Below are positions 54,861-64,000 of a DNA stretch of 64,000 nt, one piece after another. The number at the start of each line of letters is the position of its first letter. The first letter of the stretch is position 1. The DNA comes from Bathynomus jamesi (taxonomy: Eukaryota; Arthropoda; Malacostraca; Isopoda; Cirolanidae): NCBI GenBank assembly GCA_023014485.1, contig JAJOZX010002351.1:1-64000 (forward strand), written 5' to 3'. The notes beneath the pieces were generated by a model. The model had not been told where the DNA came from and ran no database searches. It worked only from the letters and a program-made list of their open reading frames with translations. The position numbers were made by a program, and so were the translations under genes.

Positions 54861-55274
54861 ACATTAAATTGTAATGATGTCACCAAAAATTCAGTATATA
54901 AAGCCGAACAATTTTTCAAATATTCATTCTGATTTTCTGGTCTAACTTAAATCTAACATTTTAGCAGTAAACTACAGTAAGAGAATATCTTTGTCTTCTC
55001 CTTCGGGCCTTGCTCTCTTCAGAGAACTTAGTCTTAAAATAGAGAAAAACAATTTCCCGATACGCTACAAGAAGAGTCGGGGAACCCTTAGAGAATTTAG
55101 TAAGCCTCACAGAATCCTCTGATCCACTACAAGAAGAAATCGGAGAGTAGTATAAGAGAAACTACTGTGATTCCCTATACGATACTAGCTACTCCAGAAT
55201 AACAAATCCGTTGCTGCCACTTAACCAGAAACCCCGTCAACTTCGAACCAACCAAGGCCATAGACGGAGGGGTT

Positions 55275-55275
<1 letters not shown>
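54861..55275. other. Unassigned noncoding sequence
   Basis: No gene. It contains two related segments (CGATACGCTACAAGAAGAGTCGG at about 55059 and GATCCACTACAAGAAGAAATCGG at about 55121), so a short diverged duplication is present. Confidence 0.4.

Positions 55276-55336
<61 letters not shown>
55276..55336. repeat. TA microsatellite
   Basis: About 60 bp of uninterrupted TA between the Penelope-like copy and the preceding repeat. Confidence 0.95.
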
Positions 55337-55340
<4 letters not shown>

Positions 55341-56199
55341 TAAAATTAGCTAAAGTTATATCGACTTTGCATAGAACAACATGGCTGCGTATAGCTGAAG
55401 CTTCTTTAGTTTTCAAAGGTTTGTCAGTTCTATGGCTTATGCCCATATGGGCACAGAAACGCGACTCGAGGCTCCGCACAGTGCTACCAATATAGCTCCG
55501 ATCACATCGGGGACACTTGAATTCATAAACGACAGCACTGCGCAGAGCATCCGATACACGGTCTTTAACATTAAAATATGAGCCAATAGAACGACGGTTG
55601 ACAAATACTAGTTTAAAATCTATTTGACAATAAAATTTACTAAGAAGTGGCAGAAGGTTATTACGGCAATAGGAATTCAGATATCCCATTTCTGGGAGCA
55701 CAAGATAATATACATTTTTAGGAACGTTAAAATTATACTTTTTAGGTTTGTAAATGTTAGCTAGAAATCTATTGATAGCGTTTTCTACAATCTGCAAAGG
55801 ATAGCCATTATTCACAAAATATTTTCTTAAAAAAACAAATTCATTATGCAGACATTGATAGTTGGAACATAAATTATACGCTCGGTTAAGTAGGGTGTTT
55901 ACAGATGCCAGCTTGTATTTAAAATCACAATAACTTAAAAAATTGAGACCAAGACCAGTGAACGTCTTCTTACGAAAAACTGAAGTAATAATAGAATCAC
56001 TCTCTCTGCTAATCAGTAAATCCAAGAAAGGCAGCTTGGAGTCAGATTCTTCCTCCAGAGTAAACTTTATGTTTGGATGCAAGTTATTTAAAAATGTAAA
56101 AAATTGATGAGCACTGCTAGCATCAGTAAACACTGCAAAAATATCGTCAACATATCGTCTATAAAAAATAGGCCTTATAGGGGTAGGAAACTGGGTAAA
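55337..56199 (-). pseudogene. Penelope-like element, left copy (RT end plus GIY-YIG endonuclease)
   Basis: The minus-strand frame enters at the RT catalytic motif YVDDIFAVF (about 56150), then SKLPFLDLLISR, and continues into a zinc-bearing GIY-YIG endonuclease: VVYEFKCPRCDRSYIGSTVRSLESRFCAHMG. RT followed by a GIY-YIG nuclease is diagnostic of endonuclease-positive Penelope-like elements. The frame is open over ~280 codons with no break but is truncated upstream and ends in a TA tract. It faces a near-identical inverted copy. Confidence 0.85.
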
Positions 56200-57017
56200 C
56201 AGTGCTCATCAATTTTTTACATTTTTAAATAACTTGCATCCAAACATAAAGTTTACTCTGGAGGAAGAATCTGACTCCAAGCTGCCTTTCTTGGATTTAC
56301 TGATTAGCAGAGAGAGTGATTCTATTATTACTTCAGTTTTTCGTAAGAAGACGTTCACTGGTCTTGGTCTCAATTTTTTAAGTTATTGTGATTTTAAATA
56401 CAAGCTGGCATCTGTAAACACCCTACTTAACCGAGCGTATAATTTATGTTCCAACTATCAATGTCTGCATAATGAATTTGTTTTTTTAAGAAAATATTTT
56501 GTGAATAATGGCTATCCTTTGCAGATTGTAGAAAACGCTATCAATAGATTTCTAGCTAACATTTACAAACCTAAAAAGTATAATTTTAACGTTCCTAAAA
56601 ATGTATATTATCTTGTGCTCCCAGAAATGGGATATCTGAATTCCTATTGCCGTAATAACCTTCTGCCACTTCTTAGTAAATTTTATTGTCAAATAGATTT
56701 TAAACTAGTATTTGTCAACCGTCGTTCTATTGGCTCATATTTTAATGTTAAAGACCGTGTATCGGATGCTCTGCGCAGTGCTGTCGTTTATGAATTCAAG
56801 TGTCCCCGATGTGATCGGAGCTATATTGGTAGCACTGTGCGGAGCCTCGAGTCGCGTTTCTGTGCCCATATGGGCATAAGCCATAGAACTGACAAACCTT
56901 TGAAAACTAAAGAAGCTTCAGCTATACGCAGCCATGTTGTTCTATGCAAAGTCGATATAACTTTAGCTAATTTTAACATTTTAGATTCCGCTCCGTGTGA
57001 GCAAACGTTAAGACTTC

Positions 57018-57020
<3 letters not shown>
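56200..57020 (+). pseudogene. Penelope-like element, right inverted copy
   Basis: The frame from about 56200 matches the left copy without visible difference from HQFFTFLNN (just after the YVDD motif) through the GIY-YIG domain, then extends with DSAPCEQTLRLL before a TA tract. Truncated before the RT active site, so it cannot be functional alone. The two copies face each other with an 80-bp unpaired centre (56118-56199). Confidence 0.85.
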
Positions 57021-57049
<29 letters not shown>

Positions 57050-57125
57050 CGGGTGTTCCACTTAAAACCGACCCGCTGGAGTACTCCAGCGTACTCAAGC
57101 GGGCCGGTTTTAAGTGGAACACCCG
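57050..57125. mobile_element. 76-bp near-perfect hairpin (solo fold-back element)
   Basis: CGGGTGTTCCACTTAAAACC at 57050 pairs with its inverse ending at 57125. The loop includes a second small palindrome (CTGGAGTACTCCAG). TA-rich flanks on both sides. Probably a collapsed Tc1/mariner-type element. Confidence 0.85.
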
Positions 57126-57138
57126 GTATATGATACAA

Positions 57139-57265
57139 ACCTACAGGGAAAGAAAAATGATTACAAGGTCTTTCGTGTATTTAGAAGTACACCTCGTCAG
57201 GGAATCATTCCCTGACGAGATGTACTTCTGAATACACGAAAGGACTTGGAATCATTTTTCTTTTT
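57139..57265. repeat. Inverted pair of hammerhead-like segments
   Basis: Bases 57144-57200 and 57211-57265 are inverted copies (CAGGGAAAGAAAAATGATT… / …AATCATTTTTCTTTTTCCCTG). Each strand carries CTGACGA-stem II-GAAA: minus strand 57171-57200 with stem GTGTA/TACAC, and plus strand 57212-57241 with one mismatched stem pair. The same segment occurs once at 53.55-53.61 kb. Confidence 0.6.
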
Positions 57266-57335
57266 CCCTGTGGGTTTGCATCATTCATTCATTTCACGTG
57301 TTTAATTGTGAAATTCATCATATATATATACAGGG

Positions 57336-57739
57336 TGGGCCGTAAGTTTCCATACATAGGAAAATTTAAACGTTTGTTTTTATGTTTCAGATATTTGGAT
57401 CAGCAGTTTCCGGATGCTTGGATTGGTCGGCGTGGTCCTGTGGAGTGGCCTCCCAGATCCCCAGATCTCACCCCCCTTGATTTCTATCTTTGGGGGCACT
57501 TGAAGGCCATGGTGTATCAGGAAAAGATACGAGACATAAATCATCTAAAGGAACGTATCACCAACGCCATTACAAGCATAACGTCAACTGTGCTAATGCG
57601 TGTTCATCAACAGTGGGGAACACGTATTGAAATGTGTTTTCAAAACAATGGCAACCATGTAGAGCATATTATATAAATAAAAATGGTTGTCCATAAAAAA
57701 ATGTTTATTTTTCCTATGTATGGAAACTTACGGCCCACC

Positions 57740-57742
<3 letters not shown>
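57336..57742 (+). mobile_element. DD41D-type transposon, deletion copy of a third family
   Basis: The ends CAGGGTGGGCCGTAAGTTTC and the inverse at 57742 differ from the 50986 family. Only the last ~95 residues of the transposase remain (about 57392-57676: QQFPDAWIGRRGPVEW, RSPDLTPLDFYLWG, ending NHVEHII). The 5' end is joined directly to the C-terminal region. Confidence 0.88.
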
Positions 57743-57783
<41 letters not shown>

Positions 57784-57788
<5 letters not shown>

Positions 57789-57861
57789 GGACCATAAGTT
57801 ACTTTACCTTCGTATTGTAATGAAACTCACTTCGGTGAAGTGACTTATGGCCCATCCTGTT
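57784..57861. mobile_element. Tiny MITE-like fold-back element
   Basis: AGGGTGGACCATAAGTTACTT and an imperfect inverse (AAGTGACTTATGGCCCATCCT) lie within about 78 bp, in TA-rich sequence. Confidence 0.65.
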
Positions 57862-58320
57862 TATAGCTGATCAGATACTCGTTTTCCCAATTAACACTTT
57901 CCCTCGTGACATCTCTATTTTTAAATCAAATCTTCGCATATGACACGCACTATTTTGGGCAATAAATTTTAAAAGCTGCGTAAATGTTTAAGTTTCGTAA
58001 GTACAGTTAGGTGACAGTTTTTCTTTCAGGGAAGAGACGGATAGTAAAATATTAATTAATCTGTTTTTTTAGATAGATAGATAGAATAACCTTTATTAAT
58101 AATAAAATAAATACAGTAGTCTTTTTACAATTTACAATTTTTACAATGACATAAATAATTGTGAAGCTCGACTATTTTTTTTTTTTAAATTTTTAATTTG
58201 GCCCTTAAGCTTTAGGCTTTACTGGGCTCTTATTAAAAATAAGCAGCTAGCCGTTATAAATTAATAATAATAAAATAAATAAATAGGTAAATAAGTATTA
58301 TTAATAGTTAAAGCCTGTAT
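57862..58320. other. Noncoding, LINE 3' region
   Basis: AT-rich, with a TAGA run (58073-58085) and a GGCCCTTAAGCTTTAGGC segment. The part nearest 58320 is probably the 3' untranslated region of the LINE on the minus strand. Confidence 0.4.
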
Positions 58321-58350
58321 TTCAATATTAAACAATATTAATGGACAATA

Positions 58351-59470
58351 TTAAACATTATTAGTGGACATTAATCCAAGATTTTTTAGTATCCCATTAT
58401 TAATCGGGATTTTAACTTGGACCTCAGTAGAGGTAGCATGAACAAAAGAAAATGAATTTAGTGGGCTGGGTGGCATATATTCTAGAGGTGAGTGATCATT
58501 ATTTATTAATTGTGAGCGAAGCTTATCCGCTATTGAAGTAAAATGTGCATTTAAAGAGTCTGCAATAGCAGTATCATCAGTGATTTCTTTATTATCAACA
58601 TTTAATTTCTCTATTGGATTTTTCTTAATTTGTTTTCCGAGAAGATTGTTTATGGTTGTCCAAGTGTTTTTCATGTCTCCTTTATGTTTGGAAAATTGAT
58701 TGTTATAATAGTTATATTTTGCAATTTTGATTATTTTAGTTAATTTGTTTCTGTATTGAGTATATTGTATTTTAGGAATTTTGCTCTGCAATTGCAATTT
58801 GAATAATTTATCTCTATTCTTTATTGAAGTGATAATTCCTGGAGTGATCCATGGATTTGCGACCCTTTTGGGCGAAACTGTTTTTCTCCTTAAAGGAAAG
58901 CAAATATTAACAATATGGAATAAGGTGTCATAGAAGAACTGAAACATATGATCTGGGTCATTTAAAGGTTCGTCACAGCCAAGTCGAGTATTTTCTACTG
59001 CCCCAATAAATTTTCTTTTGTTAACCTCTGAGAATATTCTGTAATCAATAGTTGTTTTGTCCGCAACCTGAACAATGTTATTGAAAATAGCGTAAGTAGG
59101 AAAATGATCACTGATGTTAGTGGTTATAATTCCAGAGTTTACAAGGGCATTGCTATTTACAAATATATTATCAATCGTAGATTCTGTTATTCGATTGCCA
59201 TAACTGCAGACTCGAGTGAGTTTGGTAATAGAATGACTAAGATAGGAAGAATTCATTAAGTTTAAAAATTTATGAGAGATTGTTTCAGATTGCAAATTGA
59301 TGTTGAAGTCTCCCGCAACTATGGCATTCGATTTATGAAAGTTGCATAACATGTTATCTAAGTGAATTAAAAAGCTATTGATATTACGTAGTATTAGGTG
59401 GTCTATATATTGCATGGACAGAATAATCAGAATATACATTACTTTTGTCTTTTATATTCACAATCAGGTT
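58351..59470 (-). pseudogene. Jockey/CR1-type LINE ORF2 fragment (endonuclease end and linker)
   Basis: The minus strand shows an endonuclease segment AIYRPPN in another frame near 59405, then VAGDFNINL, TESTIDNIFVN and ISDHFPTYAIF (59439-59050). A linker region before the RT (NPWITPGIITSIKNRDKLFK) runs to 58351. The RT is missing, and the upstream endonuclease is frameshifted near 59395. A truncated copy. Confidence 0.75.
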
Positions 59471-60050
59471 TTCATTGTCACTATTACATAGAGAAAATAC
59501 TTCGTTGCGTCAATTAGAATTCCCACATCTAAAGAGAAGCGTTTCAAGAAATAACACCTGAAAATGATATGATAATTCCCAAATTAAAGTATGTCACAAG
59601 CAGTGTTGCCTTTCAGGACGATTGCACTTGCTCCCTCTTGGCCAAATATAAAACAAAATCACACACACACACACACACACACACATGTATGTATGGACTT
59701 TCCTGGAGATAATTGCTGTGACAACGTCAGCATATAAGTACTTTCCCAAAGAAAAGCTGCAGAATTTTTCATTTTGTAACATTTCATTGACGAGTCAACA
59801 TGTTGGAAATATATTTTGTACTCTTACTCATCTATCTTTTATGGAGATATTTTGCAAAACCCAACGGTTACCCACCAGGTATTGCTTTGATCAGTTTAGA
59901 TTAATTAATTTAGGTTAGTTTAGGGTTCTTTAGTACAAGGGTTTCTTTTAACGAGAAACTTGGGGAAAATCTTGTGCTGTTTTCTGTTGGTGAACGAACA
60001 GAGTGAAAAGCATTGTAAATGCCCGGTTAGTCCACCTCTCTTTTACACAC
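59471..60050. other. Noncoding sequence with CA microsatellite
   Basis: A CA tract at 59660-59684; no gene seen. GTTTAGATTAATTAATTTAGG around 59895 is simple AT-rich sequence. Confidence 0.5.
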
Positions 60051-60075
60051 TAATAGTATGTAGGAGTCGAGTTCC

Positions 60076-60330
60076 TTTCGGATCTTTTCCGTTTGACTGC
60101 CGCCATTGAAACATAAGAGGTGAGTGCCCCCAGCTTTCTTTACTAGCCTTATAAGGCTAACTAACGAAAATATCACGACCTAACCTAACCAATCGTTAGG
60201 TCAACTGTACGACCTTGACGATTGGTTAGGTCAGGTCGTGATATTTTTGTTAGTTAGCCTTATAAAGAATACAAAAAGTTTAATTATGTTTCAATGGCGG
60301 CAGTCAAACGGAAAAGATCCTTCCTTTCTT
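60076..60330. mobile_element. Fold-back element with CCTAACC-rich stem
   Basis: Ends near GGATCTTTTCCGTTTGACTG (60076) and inverse …CAGTCAAACGGAAAAGATCC (60321). An inner palindrome (60137-60262) pairs AAGGCTAACTAACGAAAATATCACGACC with its inverse. The inner sequence resembles the palindrome at 50000-50126. Confidence 0.75.
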
Positions 60331-60528
60331 ATATATTTATAGGGAAAACAAACCAACGGCTGAATAAATTCTATTCAATTTATACAGGTGATTTTGAAAA
60401 AGTAACGATTAGCGGTTAGCGATTGACTTTCTCTAAAAACTTATCGCCGTTACCTATTTCGCTAACAAATTTGAAAATTAGCGGCGCTAACAGTATCGCT
60501 AATAAATAGTCAACGGCGCTAATCGTAG

Positions 60529-60529
<1 letters not shown>

Positions 60530-60622
<93 letters not shown>
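60530..60622. repeat. CT and TA microsatellites
   Basis: A CT tract at about 60532-60572 passes directly into a TA tract to 60620. Confidence 0.95.
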
Positions 60623-60623
<1 letters not shown>

Positions 60624-60639
60624 GAAATGAAATAAAATG

Positions 60640-62000
60640 ACATGAAAAGGTTTATTGGCAGACTATAGTCCATATGACAAATATTATTAATACAATGACA
60701 GTTCATACACTAAGGATAGAAATATATACAATTGATTAGAAATAATACTGCACTGTCGAAGTTAAGTGGAGCTACAGACAGACGTTTTCGTACCAAAAAG
60801 TCCATAGCTTAGACTCTTAGAGGATAAATGGCAGGACTCATGGATAGCTTGGATGATCGGGTTGGTTGATTTTTTAATTCTTTGCATTAGACTGTGTTGA
60901 GCACGTCTTGTTACCTCCGGGAAGCTCGGGACATTGCGGGTAGCAAACATTTGCGAAGCTGAGCATCTCGGGGGTAATTTATGTAAGAGTCTAAAAGACC
61001 TGTTGTACAGCAAATTTAGGGTTCTGCCAGAACCTTTTTTATAATTCACCCAGAGTTGCTGACCGCATATATTACTGCAGAAAGTACGAAAGAGTGTCTT
61101 TAGCTTCACTTGTACAGAAAAAGTTCCTTATGGTCATATTCGCTTTAGCACACAGGCTTCGAGATTGTTTTCTTATATCCGAGTCATCACTCGAGGAGCT
61201 GGTAATAGTTTGACCCAAATACTTAAACTCTTGTACTTCCCCAATCACTTCACCATTCATTTTAAACCTTATATCAGCTGGCTGATTACAGCTTTTCGGA
61301 TGAAATTGCATAACCTTAGTTTTTGTAACATTAAAAAAAATATCATGTTTCTGCGAATACACTTCGCAGACATTTAGTAGCCGATCCAGACCTTTAACAG
61401 AAGGACTTATTAACACCATATCATCGGCATAAACTAAGTTATTTATCCTTGCGTTATCTATACAACATCCCACAGTTGCCTCATTAAGTGAAGCAATTAA
61501 TCCGTCGATATACACATTAAACCGCATAGGGGAGAGCAAGGAAACTTGTCTCACCCCGCCCGCAAGAGGAGCCAAAACACTCGGATAGTACATTGCTCCA
61601 CCTAACAGTGAAAGATTGGTGGGAATACCAAAATTTCAATAAATTTAATATGTACATGGGAACCTTCCTGTCTTCTAGTTTAGCAAATAAAATATTGTGG
61701 TTCACCCTATCATATGCCTTACTTATATCAAGGAAACAGCTATAGATGGTTGAATTACTGTCAATGTATTTAGATATTGTTTCTTTAAGTACATAGATAC
61801 ACAGGTCAGTTGAGTGGGACCTTTTAAAGCCAAACTGATTAGATGTCCATAGGAAATCATTTAATCGGAGTAACAAGAGTTTTTCTAGTAGTTTCGAGAA
61901 GCAGGAAGCGACAGCAATAGGCCTGTAATTATTGCTGGACAGAATGTCTCCGTACTTATTTTTGACCATACCATACCATACCATACCATATATATATATA
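60640..62000 (-). pseudogene. 5'-truncated non-LTR retrotransposon with broken RT
   Basis: The minus strand reads YRPIAVASCFSKLLEKLLL, DISKAYDRVNHN (61517-62000), then in another frame YIDGL and the catalytic YADDMVLISPS (61072-61593), then a post-RT region (60762-61109) ending SVCSST. Breaks near 61560 and 61090. The 3' UTR continues to about 60640. The 5' end lies at a CCATA pentanucleotide repeat (61968-61990). Confidence 0.8.
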
Positions 62001-62042
62001 TATATAATACACACAAACTCAGAATGGTCCCCTGAGAAACTT

Positions 62043-62547
62043 ATATGTTAAACACAGACCGTGCATGGAACAAGGAACTCTTCTGGGAAAATTAAATCCA
62101 CTATAGTCCGAATAAGTAATGGTAAATGACAAATACCATAGTTTTTCTTTTTCATGATGCAAGCCCGACGTGGGCAACGGGTCTCTCGCAAAGAGGTCCC
62201 ATAAATATAGCTTCCCTCACCAGCTATCTGCAAGCAGACAGGATCCAGCTTTGGGACATGGATCTAGGGTTTAAAGCAGCCTAGCCCTGCTACATTTAGA
62301 ACCTCAATATAAGCAAAAGACTCGTTGCATTCACGTCGGATTGAATACATCAAAGAAAAAGGGGTAAGTATTGTATTTTTAGCCAAAAAAACAAAACTTA
62401 AACCTCAACCGGGACATTGAGCGTCACTTTTCAAGGCACATAACACGTCCGTTTAATATACACAAACCATTACTTATTCGGACTATAGTGGATTTAATTT
62501 TCCCAGAAGAGTTCCTTGTTCCATGCACGGTCTGTGTTTAACATATA
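62043..62547. mobile_element. Nonautonomous element with ~80-bp terminal inverted repeats
   Basis: ATATGTTAAACACAGACCGT… (62043-62123) is repeated inverted at 62466-62547 with only occasional changes. The ~340-bp interior has no ORF. Confidence 0.85.
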
Positions 62548-62569
62548 ATATATACTGTACTATATATAC

Positions 62570-62607
<38 letters not shown>

Positions 62608-62880
62608 CAGAGAGAGTATATAAAGAGATATAGAGATATATAGAAAATAAATATGGGAACCATATAGGAGTATAAACATAAAAAAATAAATATTTTGCGT
62701 CAAAACAAACCTTTAGTATAGTATATAGAAATCCTTAGTCGGTGTACTACAAAAAATAATTTCAGGCACTAAACTTAATTAAGAAATACGAAATGAAGAG
62801 ACAATTAAAAATAGATTGGCGAACAATAGTATAAGACTACATACATAAAATACAGTTTTGGCCACATTAAACAATTATAC
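62548..62880. other. Noncoding sequence with GT microsatellite
   Basis: GT tract at 62573-62605; the remainder is AT-rich without a gene. Confidence 0.6.
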
Positions 62881-62996
62881 AGGGTGTTCAAAAAGTCGCA
62901 CTACAGTTGGAAAATAAATTTCAGACCATTACCGCGTTATGGTAATGGTTATTTGGCGCTGGCCAAGTGTAGTGCGACTTTTTCAACACCCTGTAT
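62881..62996. mobile_element. 116-bp MITE with 26-bp terminal inverted repeats
   Basis: CAGGGTGTTCAAAAAGTCGC at the left and its inverse at the right (one-base differences), flanked by TA. An internal palindrome CCATTACC…GGTAATGG sits at the centre. Confidence 0.88.
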
Positions 62997-64000
62997 AATG
63001 AGATACGGAAGTGCAATCGTGAAGGGAAATACAATCACGAAGTATAGTTGGTGGATCGATAATTGGACGATAAGGTTTCGGAAATGTGTAGAGCAAGCCT
63101 AAGAGAGTACGAGTGTAACTGTGATTGATGCGGGTAAATGTGTCCTGCTTTGGGAAGGAAATACAAACTTGCTTGCGGTGCGTTTAGCTCCAGAAGAATC
63201 ATGTACCAGGACTGGAGATGTATGCAATACAAACTAACGAAAACTGCAATAAACTGAATACGGATATATCATAGATGATCTTTGGACTAAACTAACACAG
63301 AGCATTGTTGCTTTAAATGGTGATGGACCACGACAAAAGCCTCGCCAGTACTTTGACCTCCTAATTGCTTGGCAATGCTGCTGCGAGCTGCTCGTACCTT
63401 GAATGGAAGGAATGGTGCTCTATGTAAAAAATGTTCAACACTTCATACTTCCACTTAAAAAAAAAAATTAGACTAACACGAACTTAGTTTGTAGCTTGTT
63501 GAGTAAATTAACCCACTTTTTCTTATTCTTTATACTTATTTTTCTTCTCTCTTTATTGTATGTCTGTAGTTTGCATGTTTCCATGGTATGATAGTGCTTG
63601 AGTTAAGAATGTGTTGTAATGCGTTCTTATTTTACTTCTTTTCATCTTTCACGCCTTTCCAGCCTAGTGGGCTGCATCCTCTACCTCCCTATGGAGTGGA
63701 GGATCGGTCTGCAACAGTTGGAAGAATGTGTTGCTTTGAGTTAAGAATGTGTTGTTCTTGAGTTAAGAATGTATTGCATGGTTTGTAAGCGTTCTTATTT
63801 TACTTCTTTTCATCCTTTTCCGGCAGAGTGGGCTCTACCTCCCTATGGAGTAGAGGACTGCTCTGCAATCTTTCCTATTCACTCCGACTATTTTTCTGAC
63901 TTGTCGGCAGTGGCCGGCGGATGATGATAGTGAGTCTTTTTTCTCTTTTTCTGAATGAATGTTAACCCACGAGTGATAGGTGTTGCTACTTACTTAACCC
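62997..64000. other. Noncoding tail with a ~168-bp tandem duplication
   Basis: GCGTTCTTATTTTACTTCTT at 63621 recurs at 63789, with CTACCTCCCTATGGAGT following in both. TTGAGTTAAGAATGTGTTG occurs near 63597, 63737 and 63757. It may be a retroelement 5' region continuing past the window. No gene seen. Confidence 0.5.

Overview
The window reads as repeat-dense arthropod nuclear DNA, most likely crustacean. The evidence is an interstitial (CCTAA)8 tract (arthropod telomere type), very long TA/GT/CT microsatellites, and mariner, DD41D, CR1, jockey-like, Penelope-like and Polinton elements inserted into each other. I find no ordinary host gene; essentially every coding region belongs to a mobile element or a virus-like element. 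This is read from sequence alone, without database searches.

Bases 1-20279 form a giant inverted repeat: 1-10120 is the near-exact reverse complement of 10137-20279, with a 16-bp spacer. The arms differ mainly by 1-2 bp indels that break different ORFs in each arm. That pattern fits either a very young palindrome or a fold-back long-read/assembly artefact. The left arm runs off the start of the window.

The right arm and what follows hold a nested structure. A transposon here called element A (11931-33239) starts TAGGG, ends CCCTA, has imperfect ~150-bp inverted ends and is flanked by a 9-bp duplication (ATATACTAG). Its transposase-like gene is split in frame by an 18.5-kb Polinton/adintovirus-like element (14088-32588) with inverted ends and a 5-7 bp target duplication. 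The Polinton has two transcription blocks. Leftward: PolB and three genes I do not recognise. Rightward: packaging ATPase, two small genes, integrase with chromodomain, penton/minor capsid, a pVI/pX-like basic protein, major capsid and adenain-like protease. Past the protease lie a tandemly duplicated small spliced gene with its own TATA/Inr promoter, twin hairpins and three copies of a ~600-bp tandem repeat.

From 33.2 to 36.9 kb is a degenerate ~180-190 bp satellite carrying a DD34D mariner. A second TAGGG-type transposon (element B, 38775-44030) with a related, decayed transposase contains a second mariner, which in turn contains a 427-bp inverted-repeat element carrying the telomere-like tract.

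From 44 kb to the end: a 5'-truncated non-LTR element; a 5.3-kb inverted-repeat element holding a near-complete CR1-like LINE (SGNH ORF1, endonuclease, RT); a full-length DD41D transposon with one frameshift and several deletion derivatives; LTR-like noncoding repeats; a head-to-head pair of truncated Penelope-like elements (RT end plus GIY-YIG) next to hammerhead-ribozyme-like cores; two more LINE fragments; and several short fold-back or MITE elements.
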